From: Salininema proteolyticum
Lineage (GTDB): Bacteria > Actinomycetota > Actinomycetes > Mycobacteriales > Micromonosporaceae
DNA: 64,000 bases
NCBI RefSeq assembly: GCF_042685645.1
Contig: NZ_JBHUNX010000001.1
Location: forward strand, 1,798,001 to 1,862,000
Direction: 5' to 3'
Each line of letters begins with the position of its first letter. Positions within the stretch are counted from its first letter, which is position 1. The position numbers and the translations under genes were made by a program. The notes under the pieces are model-generated. The model made no database searches and was not told the origin of the DNA. It saw only the letters and a list, made by a program, of their open reading frames with translations. Of the stretch, positions 1 through 7,609 are shown piece after piece.

Positions 1-347
1 TTGAGGGCGAAGCCGCGGGGATCGCGCCAGGTGTCGGGGCTGCCGAGCTCCCCGGCGACGGAGGAGAACCGCGCCAGCATCCTCGTGGTCGCGCCGGGCT
101 GGAAGAGCGCGGCCTTGGTGTAGCGGCTGACGTCGCCGGTGACCGTGAAGGCCCCGTAGGCGCCGCCGCCCTTGGCGTGGACGACCCGCTCGGGGACCCG
201 TTCGCGGTTGAACTGGGCCATCTTCTCGATCAGGTAGTTGTCGTGGAGAACGATGGGGCCGTCGGGCCCGACTGTCAGGGAGTTCTCGTCGCTCGGCGCC
301 GGGGCGCCGGCGTTGGTGGTCGTCCGGCCGTACTGCGTCGCGGACAT
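1..347 (-). CDS. katA: Catalase, N-terminal part (runs off the window)
   Basis: Heme catalase that would split hydrogen peroxide in the cytoplasm. The visible 115 residues match the start of clade-type catalases: a tail ending in SLTVGPDGPIVLHDNYLIEK, then RVPERVVHAKGGGAYGAF, containing the distal histidine (VVHAKG), then RFSSVAGELGSPDTWRDPRG. The ATG at 347 is preceded by GGAGGAACC, a good ribosome site. A GATACT hexamer lies just upstream at 359-364. The C-terminal three quarters of the gene lie outside the window, so heme ligand and subclass cannot be checked. No OxyR or Fur-type regulator is visible in the next genes. Confidence 0.93.
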   Translation of the reverse strand, partial: MSATQYGRTTTNAGAPAPSDENSLTVGPDGPIVLHDNYLIEKMAQFNRERVPERVVHAKGGGAYGAFTVTGDVSRYTKAALFQPGATTRMLARFSSVAGELGSPDTWRDPRGFAL

Positions 348-561
348 GGTTCCTCCGTAGTATCGATCGCTGTTCGCCGCCGGCCGATTCACCGTCGCGG
401 AGGCCCGCGACCTCGGATCCGGTCCGCACCGGCTGAGGCGGCCCCTACGGCCGATCGTAGGATTCCGGCCGCTTCGGCTCTGCGTTTCCAGTGTTTCCCC
501 ACCCCGTCCGGACGCTGGTAATGACATCAGTGGAATTCGGCGGCCGCCCGGGGAAAAGGTG

Positions 562-590
562 TTGAACGCCCGCGTCCACACTGGGATGAT
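562..590 (+). promoter_or_regulatory. Sigma70-like promoter for the VOC gene
   Basis: TTGAAC at 562-567 and GATGAT at 585-590 are separated by 17 bases, 38 bases before the VOC start codon. It is the only clear -35/-10 pair in the 280-base gap between the divergent catalase and VOC genes. Confidence 0.5.
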
Positions 591-627
591 CGGATTAGCA
601 TGTGTACATAATCAGGAAAGGACCTCC

Positions 628-1017
628 ATGGTCTCCTTCATCCGCCAGGTCACCTTCGACTGCCACGACGCCTACGGGCTGTCAAAGTTCTGGGAGCAGG
701 TCACCGGCTTCCGCGAATACGACCACGACCCGAACCTCCCCGGCCAGGAAGAGGCCTACCTCGTCAACCCCGAGAAGGGCACGAACCTCCTTTTCCTCCA
801 AGTGCCGGAGGGCAAGACGGTCAAGAACCGCCTGCACCTCGACATAGTCCCCACCGACCGCACCCGCGACGAGGAGGTCGACCGGCTGCTCGGTATCGGC
901 GCTGAACTGCACCGGGACCACCGCGCCGACGACGGCACCGGCTTCGTCGTCCTCACCGACCCCGAGGGCAACGAGTTCTGCGTGGAGCGCAGCGTCAGCG
1001 AACGCCCGCTGTACTAG
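628..1017 (+). CDS. VOC / glyoxalase-fold protein
   Basis: A 129-residue single-domain vicinal oxygen chelate protein of the glyoxalase/bleomycin-resistance fold. Typical elements are the opening VSFIRQVTFDCHD, the middle NRLHLDIVPTD segment, and the C-terminal VVLTDPEGNEFCVER strand with its metal-type glutamate. Members include dioxygenases, isomerases and antibiotic-binding proteins, and nothing here selects among them. ATG at 628 is chosen over the upstream in-frame ATG at 559 because it has GGAAAGGACC in front and the fold begins directly after it. Confidence 0.85.
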   Translation: MVSFIRQVTFDCHDAYGLSKFWEQVTGFREYDHDPNLPGQEEAYLVNPEKGTNLLFLQVPEGKTVKNRLHLDIVPTDRTRDEEVDRLLGIGAELHRDHRADDGTGFVVLTDPEGNEFCVERSVSERPLY

Positions 1018-1159
1018 CGAGCAGGGGCGGCGCGTCCCGGCGAGAGCCCACCGCACCCGACGGGATGGCCGGACACCGATGAATCCTGCGCGCGGACGTC
1101 GTCACCACACCGAAAGCGAATCGGCCGACGGCCGAGAACCCCGAGAAGAACGGACACCC

Positions 1160-1708
1160 ATGCGCAAGATCATCGAACAGGCCGCGATCACCCTCGACGG
1201 CCAGATCAGCACACCCCAGAACTGGGTCGGCCCCGCCTGGGAGGGCGAGTTCGGCAAGGTCTCCCAGGACCTCCTCTTCTCCTGCGACGCACTCCTCTAC
1301 GGACGCGTCAGCTTCGAACAGCACTCCCTGATCTGGCCGGGCCTGGAGGACGCCTTCGGCGACTACGCCGTCAAGATGAACACGGTCCCCAAACACGTCG
1401 CCTCCTCCACCTTCACCGGAACCGACCTCGGCTGGAACGGCAGCCTCCTCGAAGGCGACGTCGCCGAAGCGGTCGCCGACCTCAAGTCCGGCCCCGGCGG
1501 CGACATCCTCAAGGTCGGCTCCGGCGGCCCCTTCAGTCGCCTGCTCATGGAGCACCGGCTGGTCGACGAGTACCGCTTCTGGCTCTTCCCCGTCATCGCC
1601 GGCAGCGGAGGACGCCTCTTCGAAGGCATCGAAACCGCCGCGATGGAACTGGTCGAGCTCCAACGCCTCGACTCCGGCATCGTAGGGCTCACCTACACGC
1701 TCGCATGA
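1160..1708 (+). CDS. Dihydrofolate reductase-family (RibD C-terminal) protein
   Basis: A 182-residue protein of the RibD C-terminal / DHFR-like fold. It starts MRKIIEQAAITLDGQIS, the usual first strand, and later has LLYGRVSFEQHS and the nucleotide-loop segment GGDILKVGSGGPFSRLL. Stand-alone copies are common in actinobacteria and probably reduce an NADPH-dependent substrate that is not known. The start at 1160 removes 27 low-complexity residues of the longest frame and matches family length. It is the only gene between the VOC gene and a small leaderless frame at 1804. Confidence 0.85.
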   Translation: MRKIIEQAAITLDGQISTPQNWVGPAWEGEFGKVSQDLLFSCDALLYGRVSFEQHSLIWPGLEDAFGDYAVKMNTVPKHVASSTFTGTDLGWNGSLLEGDVAEAVADLKSGPGGDILKVGSGGPFSRLLMEHRLVDEYRFWLFPVIAGSGGRLFEGIETAAMELVELQRLDSGIVGLTYTLA

Positions 1709-1803
1709 CCCTCCCCACGGACCCGCCCCGAGGTCCTGTCCGATGCCCGATCCAGCCGCTTCCGAAGCGTGCCAAGGCGGGCCGACTCTAGTACGATGGT
1801 GGG

Positions 1804-1929
1804 ATGTACGACACCATAGCGCTGAGCCGGCCCGCCCCGGACCCGGCGGCCACAGCGGCGCCTGCGGTATCCCCCGACCGCCCCGCCGACCAGGCCGACC
1901 ATCCGCACCACCCGAGCCCGGCCGCTTAG
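1804..1929 (+). CDS. Possible 41-residue leaderless small protein
   Basis: A 41-codon frame (MYDTIALSRP... ending HPSPAA) rich in Pro, Ala, Asp and His. I recognise no family. Its support is the start context: TACGAT at 1792-1797 lies exactly six bases before ATG, the same arrangement seen at more than a dozen convincing genes here. It ends 36 bases before the epimerase start. It could be a real small protein or a translated leader. The composition is poor for a folded domain, so confidence is low. Confidence 0.35.
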   Translation: MYDTIALSRPAPDPAATAAPAVSPDRPADQADHPHHPSPAA

Positions 1930-1965
1930 ACGGACAACGGCGACCGGAAGGCATAGAGTGACAGC

Positions 1966-2850
1966 ATGCGCATCATCATGGCCGGAGCGAGCGGGTACCT
2001 CGGGAGGGCCCTCAGGGGAGGACTGGACGACCACGACATAGTCCGCCTGGTGCGCCGCTCCCGGCGCACCGACGACGAGATCCCGTGGGACCCCTACGGA
2101 GACGGCCTCGACTCTGAGGTCCTCAAGGGAGCCGACGCCGTCATCGACCTGTGCGGCGCCCCCATCGCGGGCCGACGCTGGAACCGCGAGTACAAGGACG
2201 CCATCCGACGCAGCCGCATCATCCCCACCCAGGAGATCGCCGCCGCCGTCGCGGAGGCCGAAGTCCCCGTCCTCCTCAACGCCTCCGCCGTCGGCTGGTA
2301 CGGAGACACGGGCGGACACGAGGTGGACGAGACCGCCCCGCACGGCTCCGACTTCCTGGGCCGCACCTGCGCGGAGTGGGAACTGGCCGCCGACGCCGCC
2401 TCCGAGGCCGGGACACGCGTGGTCAAACTGCGCACCGGCCACGTCATCGGCCGCGGCAGCCCCCTGCTGGCCAAGATGGCCCCGATCTTCCGACTGTTCC
2501 TGGGCGGCCGCTTCGGCGACGGACGCCAGGCCTTCCCCTGGATCTCCCTCGACGACTGGGTGTCGGCGACGATCTTCCTCCTGGAGAACGAGGTGGACGG
2601 ACCGGTGAACATGGTCGGCCCAACCCCGGTCACCAACCGGCACTTCACCCGGGCGCTCGCCGACGCGCTGGGACGGCCCGCGCCGTGGGTGATACCCGGC
2701 TGGGCGGCGAAGATCGCCGCCGGAGAGGCCGCCGTGGAGCTGCTGCGCGGCGCCAAGGTCGTGCCGAAGACATTGCGGGAGGCCGGCTTCGCCTTCGAGC
2801 ACCGGACGGTGGAGGAGGCTTTGGCCGAGGCCTTCCCGCGAGTGGACTGA
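1966..2850 (+). CDS. TIGR01777-family NAD(P)-dependent epimerase
   Basis: A 294-residue SDR-type nucleotide-sugar epimerase-like protein. The N-terminal Rossmann motif is GASGYLGRAL (residues 8-17). The central segment NASAVGWYG is followed by the conserved WE element (CAEWE), and the C-terminal DUF1731 region ends in TLREAGFAFEHRTVEEAL. The substrate is unknown; the family is related to cell-division inhibitor SulA-type annotations but has no proven reaction. TAGAGT at 1954-1959 sits six bases before ATG, so the mRNA is probably leaderless. Confidence 0.9.
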   Translation: MRIIMAGASGYLGRALRGGLDDHDIVRLVRRSRRTDDEIPWDPYGDGLDSEVLKGADAVIDLCGAPIAGRRWNREYKDAIRRSRIIPTQEIAAAVAEAEVPVLLNASAVGWYGDTGGHEVDETAPHGSDFLGRTCAEWELAADAASEAGTRVVKLRTGHVIGRGSPLLAKMAPIFRLFLGGRFGDGRQAFPWISLDDWVSATIFLLENEVDGPVNMVGPTPVTNRHFTRALADALGRPAPWVIPGWAAKIAAGEAAVELLRGAKVVPKTLREAGFAFEHRTVEEALAEAFPRVD

Positions 2851-2972
2851 CGCCCGCGGTCGAGTTCAGAGTCTGCGGCCCGGGCCGACGACTCCGGACC
2901 TGCGCAGCGCACGGGAACCCGCCCGGCGCCGGCACGGCGCTCAGGCCCCGCCGGCGGGTGGGAACGCGACGC

Positions 2973-3761
2973 TCAGACGTCGGCGACGGTCAGCAGGTGG
3001 GGACCGCACGACAGCAGGGTGGGCTCGGACTCGACCGACCGGACCATGGCGAGCATGCTCTCCCTCTCGGCGGGCGAGTCCCAGACCTCCTGGAGCCTTT
3101 CATGCTCGTAGAGCATTCCTTCGATCATGAACTGCCCGGCGACTTCCAGCCCCGCTTCGGCCGACTCGGCGGCTATCTCCGCGGGCCAGTGCAGGAAGCT
3201 GCGAGTGAAGATCCCCCGCTCGTGCAGGTCGAGGACGCCGTCGTCCAGCACGCGGACCGATTCCTCCACGGTCATGGGTCGAGACTTGATATCGGAGCGG
3301 AACCGGTTCCACCACAGCGAGGGCCGGTTGATGGTGGCGGCCATGACGCGCCTCCTGGCCACCCGCCGGGCCTCGGCCAGGGCACGAACCCGGTCGGCGC
3401 GTTCAGTGAGGTGGTAGAGGGGGCCCAGCAGGAGGACCACGTCGACGGCGTCGTCGTCCAGTTCCAGTTTCCGCGCGTCGCCCAGGACGGCCGTGACGCC
3501 GTCGAGGGCGGAGGCGGCCTCGACGTGCCGTTCCACGGGGTCGACGAGCGTGACGTCGTGGCCGTCGGCGGCGAGCCACCCTGCGTGGACGCCGGTGCCC
3601 CCTCCGACGTCGGCGATGCGGGCCGGCCCCTCCGGCAGGTGGCGGCGCACGAGCTCTTGAGTGCGGGCGAACTCCAGCCGTCCCCGGGCGTGCGCGGTGA
3701 GCCTATCGGTCTCGCCGCCCTTCTCGTAGTACTCCCGTATTCGGGCATCGATGCCGGTCAT
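2973..3761 (-). CDS. Class I SAM-dependent methyltransferase
   Basis: A 262-residue methyltransferase with motif I IADVGGGTGVHAGWLAADG near residues 48-66, an acidic ribose-binding strand VTLVDP, motif LGDARKL and motif IV VVLLLGPLYHL. The substrate cannot be read from sequence. The gene diverges from the YchJ gene at 3824. On the minus strand TAACAT (3768-3773) lies six bases before the ATG, suggesting a leaderless transcript. The 62-base divergent spacer therefore carries two back-to-back -10 elements. Confidence 0.9.
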   Translation of the reverse strand: MTGIDARIREYYEKGGETDRLTAHARGRLEFARTQELVRRHLPEGPARIADVGGGTGVHAGWLAADGHDVTLVDPVERHVEAASALDGVTAVLGDARKLELDDDAVDVVLLLGPLYHLTERADRVRALAEARRVARRRVMAATINRPSLWWNRFRSDIKSRPMTVEESVRVLDDGVLDLHERGIFTRSFLHWPAEIAAESAEAGLEVAGQFMIEGMLYEHERLQEVWDSPAERESMLAMVRSVESEPTLLSCGPHLLTVADV

Positions 3762-3823
3762 GGACCGATGTTAGGCGGGTGCTCGGTGCGGGGCAAGCCG
3801 TTTTCTCCGGGTATCCTGGCCGG

Positions 3824-4234
3824 GTGAACGATATGGAACGCTCGGAGAAGCGCTGTCCCTGCGGCACGGGCGACGTCTACGGGGAGTGCTGCGAGCCGCT
3901 CCACAGGGGAGAGAGGGAGGCGGCGACGGCCGAAGGGCTGATGCGGTCGCGCTTCAGCGCCTTCGCGTTCGCCGACGCGGACTACGTCATGCGGACCTGG
4001 CACCCGCGAACCCGTCCGGACAGTGTGGAGTTCGATCCGGGGGAGCGGTGGACCCGCCTCGAAATCGTCGACAAGACCGACGGGTCGCCCTTCCACGATC
4101 AAGGCACGGTTACGTTTCGCGCCTACTTTCGAAACTCGGATGGGCGCGGCTACCTGGAGGAACGCAGCTCCTTCGTCAAGGAGGAAGGGCGCTGGCTGTA
4201 CCGCGACGGCGACGCCGAGTTTCATCCACAGTAG
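3824..4234 (+). CDS. YchJ-family SEC-C motif protein
   Basis: A 136-residue protein of the UPF0225/YchJ family. An N-terminal SEC-C zinc motif (CPCGTGDVYGECCEPLH) is followed by the NTF2-like body containing RSRFSAFAFADADYVMRTWHP and ending in a WLYRDGD strand. Its role is unknown; the zinc finger resembles that of SecA. The GTG at 3824 is preceded by TATCCT (3812-3817) with a six-base spacer, so it is probably leaderless. Upstream in-frame ATG 3779 overlaps the divergent promoter and is rejected. Confidence 0.9.
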   Translation: MNDMERSEKRCPCGTGDVYGECCEPLHRGEREAATAEGLMRSRFSAFAFADADYVMRTWHPRTRPDSVEFDPGERWTRLEIVDKTDGSPFHDQGTVTFRAYFRNSDGRGYLEERSSFVKEEGRWLYRDGDAEFHPQ

Positions 4235-4333
4235 AGGAAATAGTTTCGGAGCGGGTTTTCTCTTTAGAGGGTCGGCGGGCCCCGCCGGACTGCTAGGATC
4301 CGGGCACCGATCCCTGCGACCGAAAGGCCGACG

Positions 4334-5839
4334 GTGCTAGCCGGACGATCCTCTCTCGCCATTCTGACCGCCACCGCCCTGACCGCCGGGACACTGGCCC
4401 TGGACTCCCCAGCGGCCGCCGCCGCGGCGCCGATCGACTGGGAACCGTGCGAAGCCGCGTCCGACGCCGACTGCGGCACCGTGGAAGTGCCGTTGGAATG
4501 GGGGAACCCGGACGGCGGGGAGATCTCCATTGCCCTGGCCCGCCGCGAGGCGAGCGGGGAGAGGCTCGGCACCATCCTGGTCAACCCCGGCGGCCCGGGC
4601 GGGTCGGGAGTGGACATGGTCCTCTCCGGTCCCTGGATCACCGAGCGGCTCCACGAGAACTACGACGTGGTCGGATTCGACCCGCGGGGCGTCGGCTCCT
4701 CGTCGGCCATCGCCTGCGACGCCGATGTCGTCGACCGCTATTCGCGGATGACCGCGCCGAGCGACGAGGAGGAGTTCGACCGGTGGCGCCGGGCCGGGGC
4801 CGAGCTATGGGAGGACTGCCGGCGGCGGACCGGGCCGCTGTTCGACAATGTGGACACGATGCAGGTCGCCAGGGACATGGAGGCCGTGCGCGCCTCCCTT
4901 GGCGAGGGACCGCTGAACTACCTCGGCCTCTCCTACGGATCGCTCATGGGCCAGCAGTACGCCGAGCTCTACCCGCAGAACGTGGGGGCCATGGTCCTGG
5001 ACGGGAACATGGACCACTCGGTGGACACCGTCGAGCGGTTCGCCGCCGACGAGACCCGCGCGGTGGAGGAGCTGTTCGGGGAGTTCGCCGCCTGGTGCGG
5101 TGAGGACGCCGAGTGCGCCCTGCACGGCGAGGACGTCACCGCGGTCTACGGCCGCCTGCGCGAGGCGGCCCTGCGGAACGAACTGCTGGCCTCCACCGGC
5201 GAGCCGAAGGGCTTCGACTGGTTCAACACCATGACCTTCGCCAACCTGATCGACCCCGGCCAGTGGTCCTTCCTCGCCGAGACCCTGCGCCTCCTGGAAG
5301 AGGGGGAGACCCCCGCCGAGTCGGTCTCGGCGGACCGCGAGCGGGGCGGGGAGTCGAACTTCGTGTCCCAAGCCGTGTGGTGCCAGGACTGGGGCTTCAC
5401 GACCGAGACCTTCGCCGAGTTCCGGGCCCTGCGCGACGACCTGGCCGAGCGCTTCCCGACGATGCAGTGGACGCCCTACAACTCCTACTCCCTGATCTGT
5501 CAGGGCTACACGGGGGAGACGACCAATCCGCCGCGTCCGACGAGCACCCGGGCCGGTGCGAACATCCTCATGGTCGGCACCCGGTTCGACCACGCCACGG
5601 TCTATCCGTGGAACGTCTCGGCCGCCGACCAGAACGGGGCGGCGCTGGTGACCTACGAAGGCTACGGGCACACCGTGTACTCGCAGGGGAGCGGGTGCGT
5701 CGACGACTATGTGGACGCGTTCTTCCGGAACCTGCGGCGGCCTCCGGGCGGGGCGTCCTGCCCGGTGGTGGACGGCCTGGGCCGCACCGAGAGCGGACCG
5801 GACCCGGCCCCGGAGCCCTTCCCGCGGTGGAACGGGTAG
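4334..5839 (+). CDS. Secreted S33-family tripeptidyl aminopeptidase-like hydrolase
   Basis: A 501-residue alpha/beta hydrolase of the Streptomyces tripeptidyl-aminopeptidase (Tap/SlpD) type. The first ~34 residues form a Sec signal peptide ending in an Ala-rich AAAAAP site. The oxyanion segment is NPGGPGGSG, the nucleophile elbow is GLSYGSLMG, and the C-terminal TAP-like domain carries the acid in GTRFDHATVY and the histidine in YEGYGHTVYS. It probably trims tripeptides from peptides outside the cell. GTG at 4334 has GAAAGG upstream, and TAGGAT at 4294-4299 is a likely -10. Confidence 0.92.
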   Translation: MLAGRSSLAILTATALTAGTLALDSPAAAAAAPIDWEPCEAASDADCGTVEVPLEWGNPDGGEISIALARREASGERLGTILVNPGGPGGSGVDMVLSGPWITERLHENYDVVGFDPRGVGSSSAIACDADVVDRYSRMTAPSDEEEFDRWRRAGAELWEDCRRRTGPLFDNVDTMQVARDMEAVRASLGEGPLNYLGLSYGSLMGQQYAELYPQNVGAMVLDGNMDHSVDTVERFAADETRAVEELFGEFAAWCGEDAECALHGEDVTAVYGRLREAALRNELLASTGEPKGFDWFNTMTFANLIDPGQWSFLAETLRLLEEGETPAESVSADRERGGESNFVSQAVWCQDWGFTTETFAEFRALRDDLAERFPTMQWTPYNSYSLICQGYTGETTNPPRPTSTRAGANILMVGTRFDHATVYPWNVSAADQNGAALVTYEGYGHTVYSQGSGCVDDYVDAFFRNLRRPPGGASCPVVDGLGRTESGPDPAPEPFPRWNG

Positions 5840-5851
5840 TACAGTGCCCCA

Positions 5852-6859
5852 ATGCCCTTCGATGAGAAATCCCTCTCCGAGGCCTACGGGATAGGCGGGG
5901 TCCTGGGCCGGGACGAGCTGTTCGACGGCCACTACCACCGCAGCTGGAAGGTGACGACCGAGACGGGGGCCTACGCGCTCAAACAGATGCGGCCGCCCGT
6001 GGCACGGGTCGAGACGAAGCTGGCCATGGCCTGGGCGATGGCCGACCGGGGCCTCCCCGTTCCGAGGCCGCGGAGGGCGGCGCACGGGCGATACGTCTGG
6101 ATCGACGGCGACAGCGAGCACTACCTGGTGGAATGGGCCGAGGGCGAGCACCGGCGGGCGGGCACCCTGACCCTGTCCCAGGCGGAGTCCTACGGTGCGG
6201 CGATGGCCGGCCTGCATCGGGAGATGGACGCCGGGTTCCTCGACGCGGGCTCCCTGGGGCGCTACCGCCGCAGCCCCATAGCGGTGGAGGACGCGCTGGC
6301 GCAGCTGGACCGGTTCGCGGGCGTCATCGATGCCAAGGACGTAGCCGACGATTTCGACGCCCTGGCACGGGAGGTCATCGGGCGCAAGAGGGAGCTGCTG
6401 CACCGTTTCGCCTCTCACCGCCCCGTGGCCCCGGCCCGCCGGGAGGAGGGTCTCCTCCATGGCGACTTCCTCTCCCAGAACCTGCTGTGGCAGGGCGACC
6501 GGGTAGCGGCCGTGATCGACTGGGACCGCCTGCAGTACGGGCCGGTCTCACACGAGGTGGCCCGCACGTGCACGGTCGACTTCGGCATGAACTCGCCGGG
6601 CGACCGGCTCGACCTGGACTCGGTGACGGCGTTCGTGCGCGGCTACCATTCCGTCCGGCCGCTGGACCCCGAGGATCTGGCCTTCGCCGTGGCCCACGAG
6701 TGGTGGGAGGGGCTGACGCACTTCTGGATGCTGGTCTTCCACTTCGACCGCGCCAAGTACGACTGCGACCTGTTCTTCGCCCCGGAGGCGCGGTTCTGCG
6801 ACTGGTGGTGCGAGAACCTGGAGGCGGTCCAGGAGGCTTTCGCCGACGGGATCGCCTGA
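5852..6859 (+). CDS. APH-like phosphotransferase (homoserine-kinase/fructosamine-kinase fold)
   Basis: A 335-residue aminoglycoside-phosphotransferase-fold kinase. The Brenner motif is HGDFLSQNLLW and the metal-binding DWDRLQYGP follows 17 residues later. The N-terminal lobe has the lysine of YALKQM. Members phosphorylate homoserine, choline, fructosamine, methylthioribose or aminoglycosides; the C-terminal part does not resemble resistance enzymes closely enough to call resistance. It begins 12 bases after the peptidase stop, yet TACAGT (5840-5845) lies six bases before its ATG, so it may have its own leaderless promoter. Confidence 0.85.
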   Translation: MPFDEKSLSEAYGIGGVLGRDELFDGHYHRSWKVTTETGAYALKQMRPPVARVETKLAMAWAMADRGLPVPRPRRAAHGRYVWIDGDSEHYLVEWAEGEHRRAGTLTLSQAESYGAAMAGLHREMDAGFLDAGSLGRYRRSPIAVEDALAQLDRFAGVIDAKDVADDFDALAREVIGRKRELLHRFASHRPVAPARREEGLLHGDFLSQNLLWQGDRVAAVIDWDRLQYGPVSHEVARTCTVDFGMNSPGDRLDLDSVTAFVRGYHSVRPLDPEDLAFAVAHEWWEGLTHFWMLVFHFDRAKYDCDLFFAPEARFCDWWCENLEAVQEAFADGIA

Positions 6860-6964
6860 CCGGACGCGTCCGGCGGCGGTGTGCGGGAGCACGCCTTGGG
6901 GTACCCTCTCAAAGGGGCGCCGATGTGCCTGCGGCGCCGGAGTTTCGAGAGTCGGGAGGTCACT

Positions 6965-7495
6965 GTGGCCCGGATTCAACTGGTCGAGGGCGACATCACT
7001 GAGCAGGATGTCGACGCCGTCGTGAACGCCGCCAACTCGGGGCTGTCGGGCGGAGGGGGTGTGGACGGAGCGATCCACCGCGCGGGCGGGCCGTCGATCC
7101 TGGCCGCCTGCAAGGAACTGCGCGCCACGGCGTTCCCGACCGGCCTTCCCGCCGGTCAGGCCGTGGCGACGACGGCGGGGGACTTGAAGGCCCGCTGGGT
7201 CATCCACACTGTCGGCCCGGTGTACGACGCCGCCGAGGACCGCTCGGACACCCTGGCCTCGGCCTACACCGAGTCGCTGCGCGTGGCCGCCGAGCTCGGC
7301 GCCGCGTCGGTCGCCTTTCCCGCCCTCTCCGCCGGCGCCTTCGGCTGGCCCCTGACCGATGCCGCCCGCGTGGCGGTGGAGGCCGTCGCCACGTCGGAGA
7401 CCACGGTAGCTGACGTCAGGTTCGTCCTGTTCTCCCCGAAGGCCCTGAAGGCCTTCGCCCGGGCCGCCGAGAGGCTCGGGGTGGAGACCTCCTGA
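6965..7495 (+). CDS. Macrodomain protein, O-acetyl-ADP-ribose deacetylase type
   Basis: A 176-residue MacroD-type protein that would remove ADP-ribose esters. The catalytic/binding loop is NAANSGLSGGGGVDGAIHRA, followed by GQAVATTAGDLKARWVIHTVGP, and the phosphate loop is FPALSAGAFGWPL. All core elements are present. GTG at 6965 is chosen because GGGAGG (6954-6959) is well spaced and the fold starts at once; the longer frame from 6881 adds a basic non-conserved stretch. No sirtuin or ADP-ribosyltransferase partner is nearby. Confidence 0.9.
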   Translation: MARIQLVEGDITEQDVDAVVNAANSGLSGGGGVDGAIHRAGGPSILAACKELRATAFPTGLPAGQAVATTAGDLKARWVIHTVGPVYDAAEDRSDTLASAYTESLRVAAELGAASVAFPALSAGAFGWPLTDAARVAVEAVATSETTVADVRFVLFSPKALKAFARAAERLGVETS

Positions 7496-7535
7496 TCCCG
7501 GGCGCCCCCGTTTCTTTTTAGGAAACCTTCCCATA

Positions 7536-7568
7536 GGTCTTGACACCGCCCCTGTATATAGATAATGA
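7536..7568 (+). promoter_or_regulatory. Chitinase promoter with a DasR-like half-palindrome
   Basis: TTGACA at 7540-7545 is a perfect -35 and TAATGA at 7563-7568 a plausible -10 with a 17-base spacer. GGTCTTGACA at 7536-7545 matches the GGTCTAGACC core of DasR operators at 8 of 10 positions and overlaps the -35. DasR control of chitinases is known in Streptomyces; its presence here is inferred. Confidence 0.45.
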
Positions 7569-7609
7569 TAAATATCACAGTGTAAAACTGTCTTAACCAA
7601 AAGGGGGCT

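Noticed and set aside
5852..6859. Aminoglycoside resistance kinase
   Set aside because: The fold is APH-like, but the same motifs occur in homoserine, choline and fructosamine kinases, and there is no resistance-specific feature.
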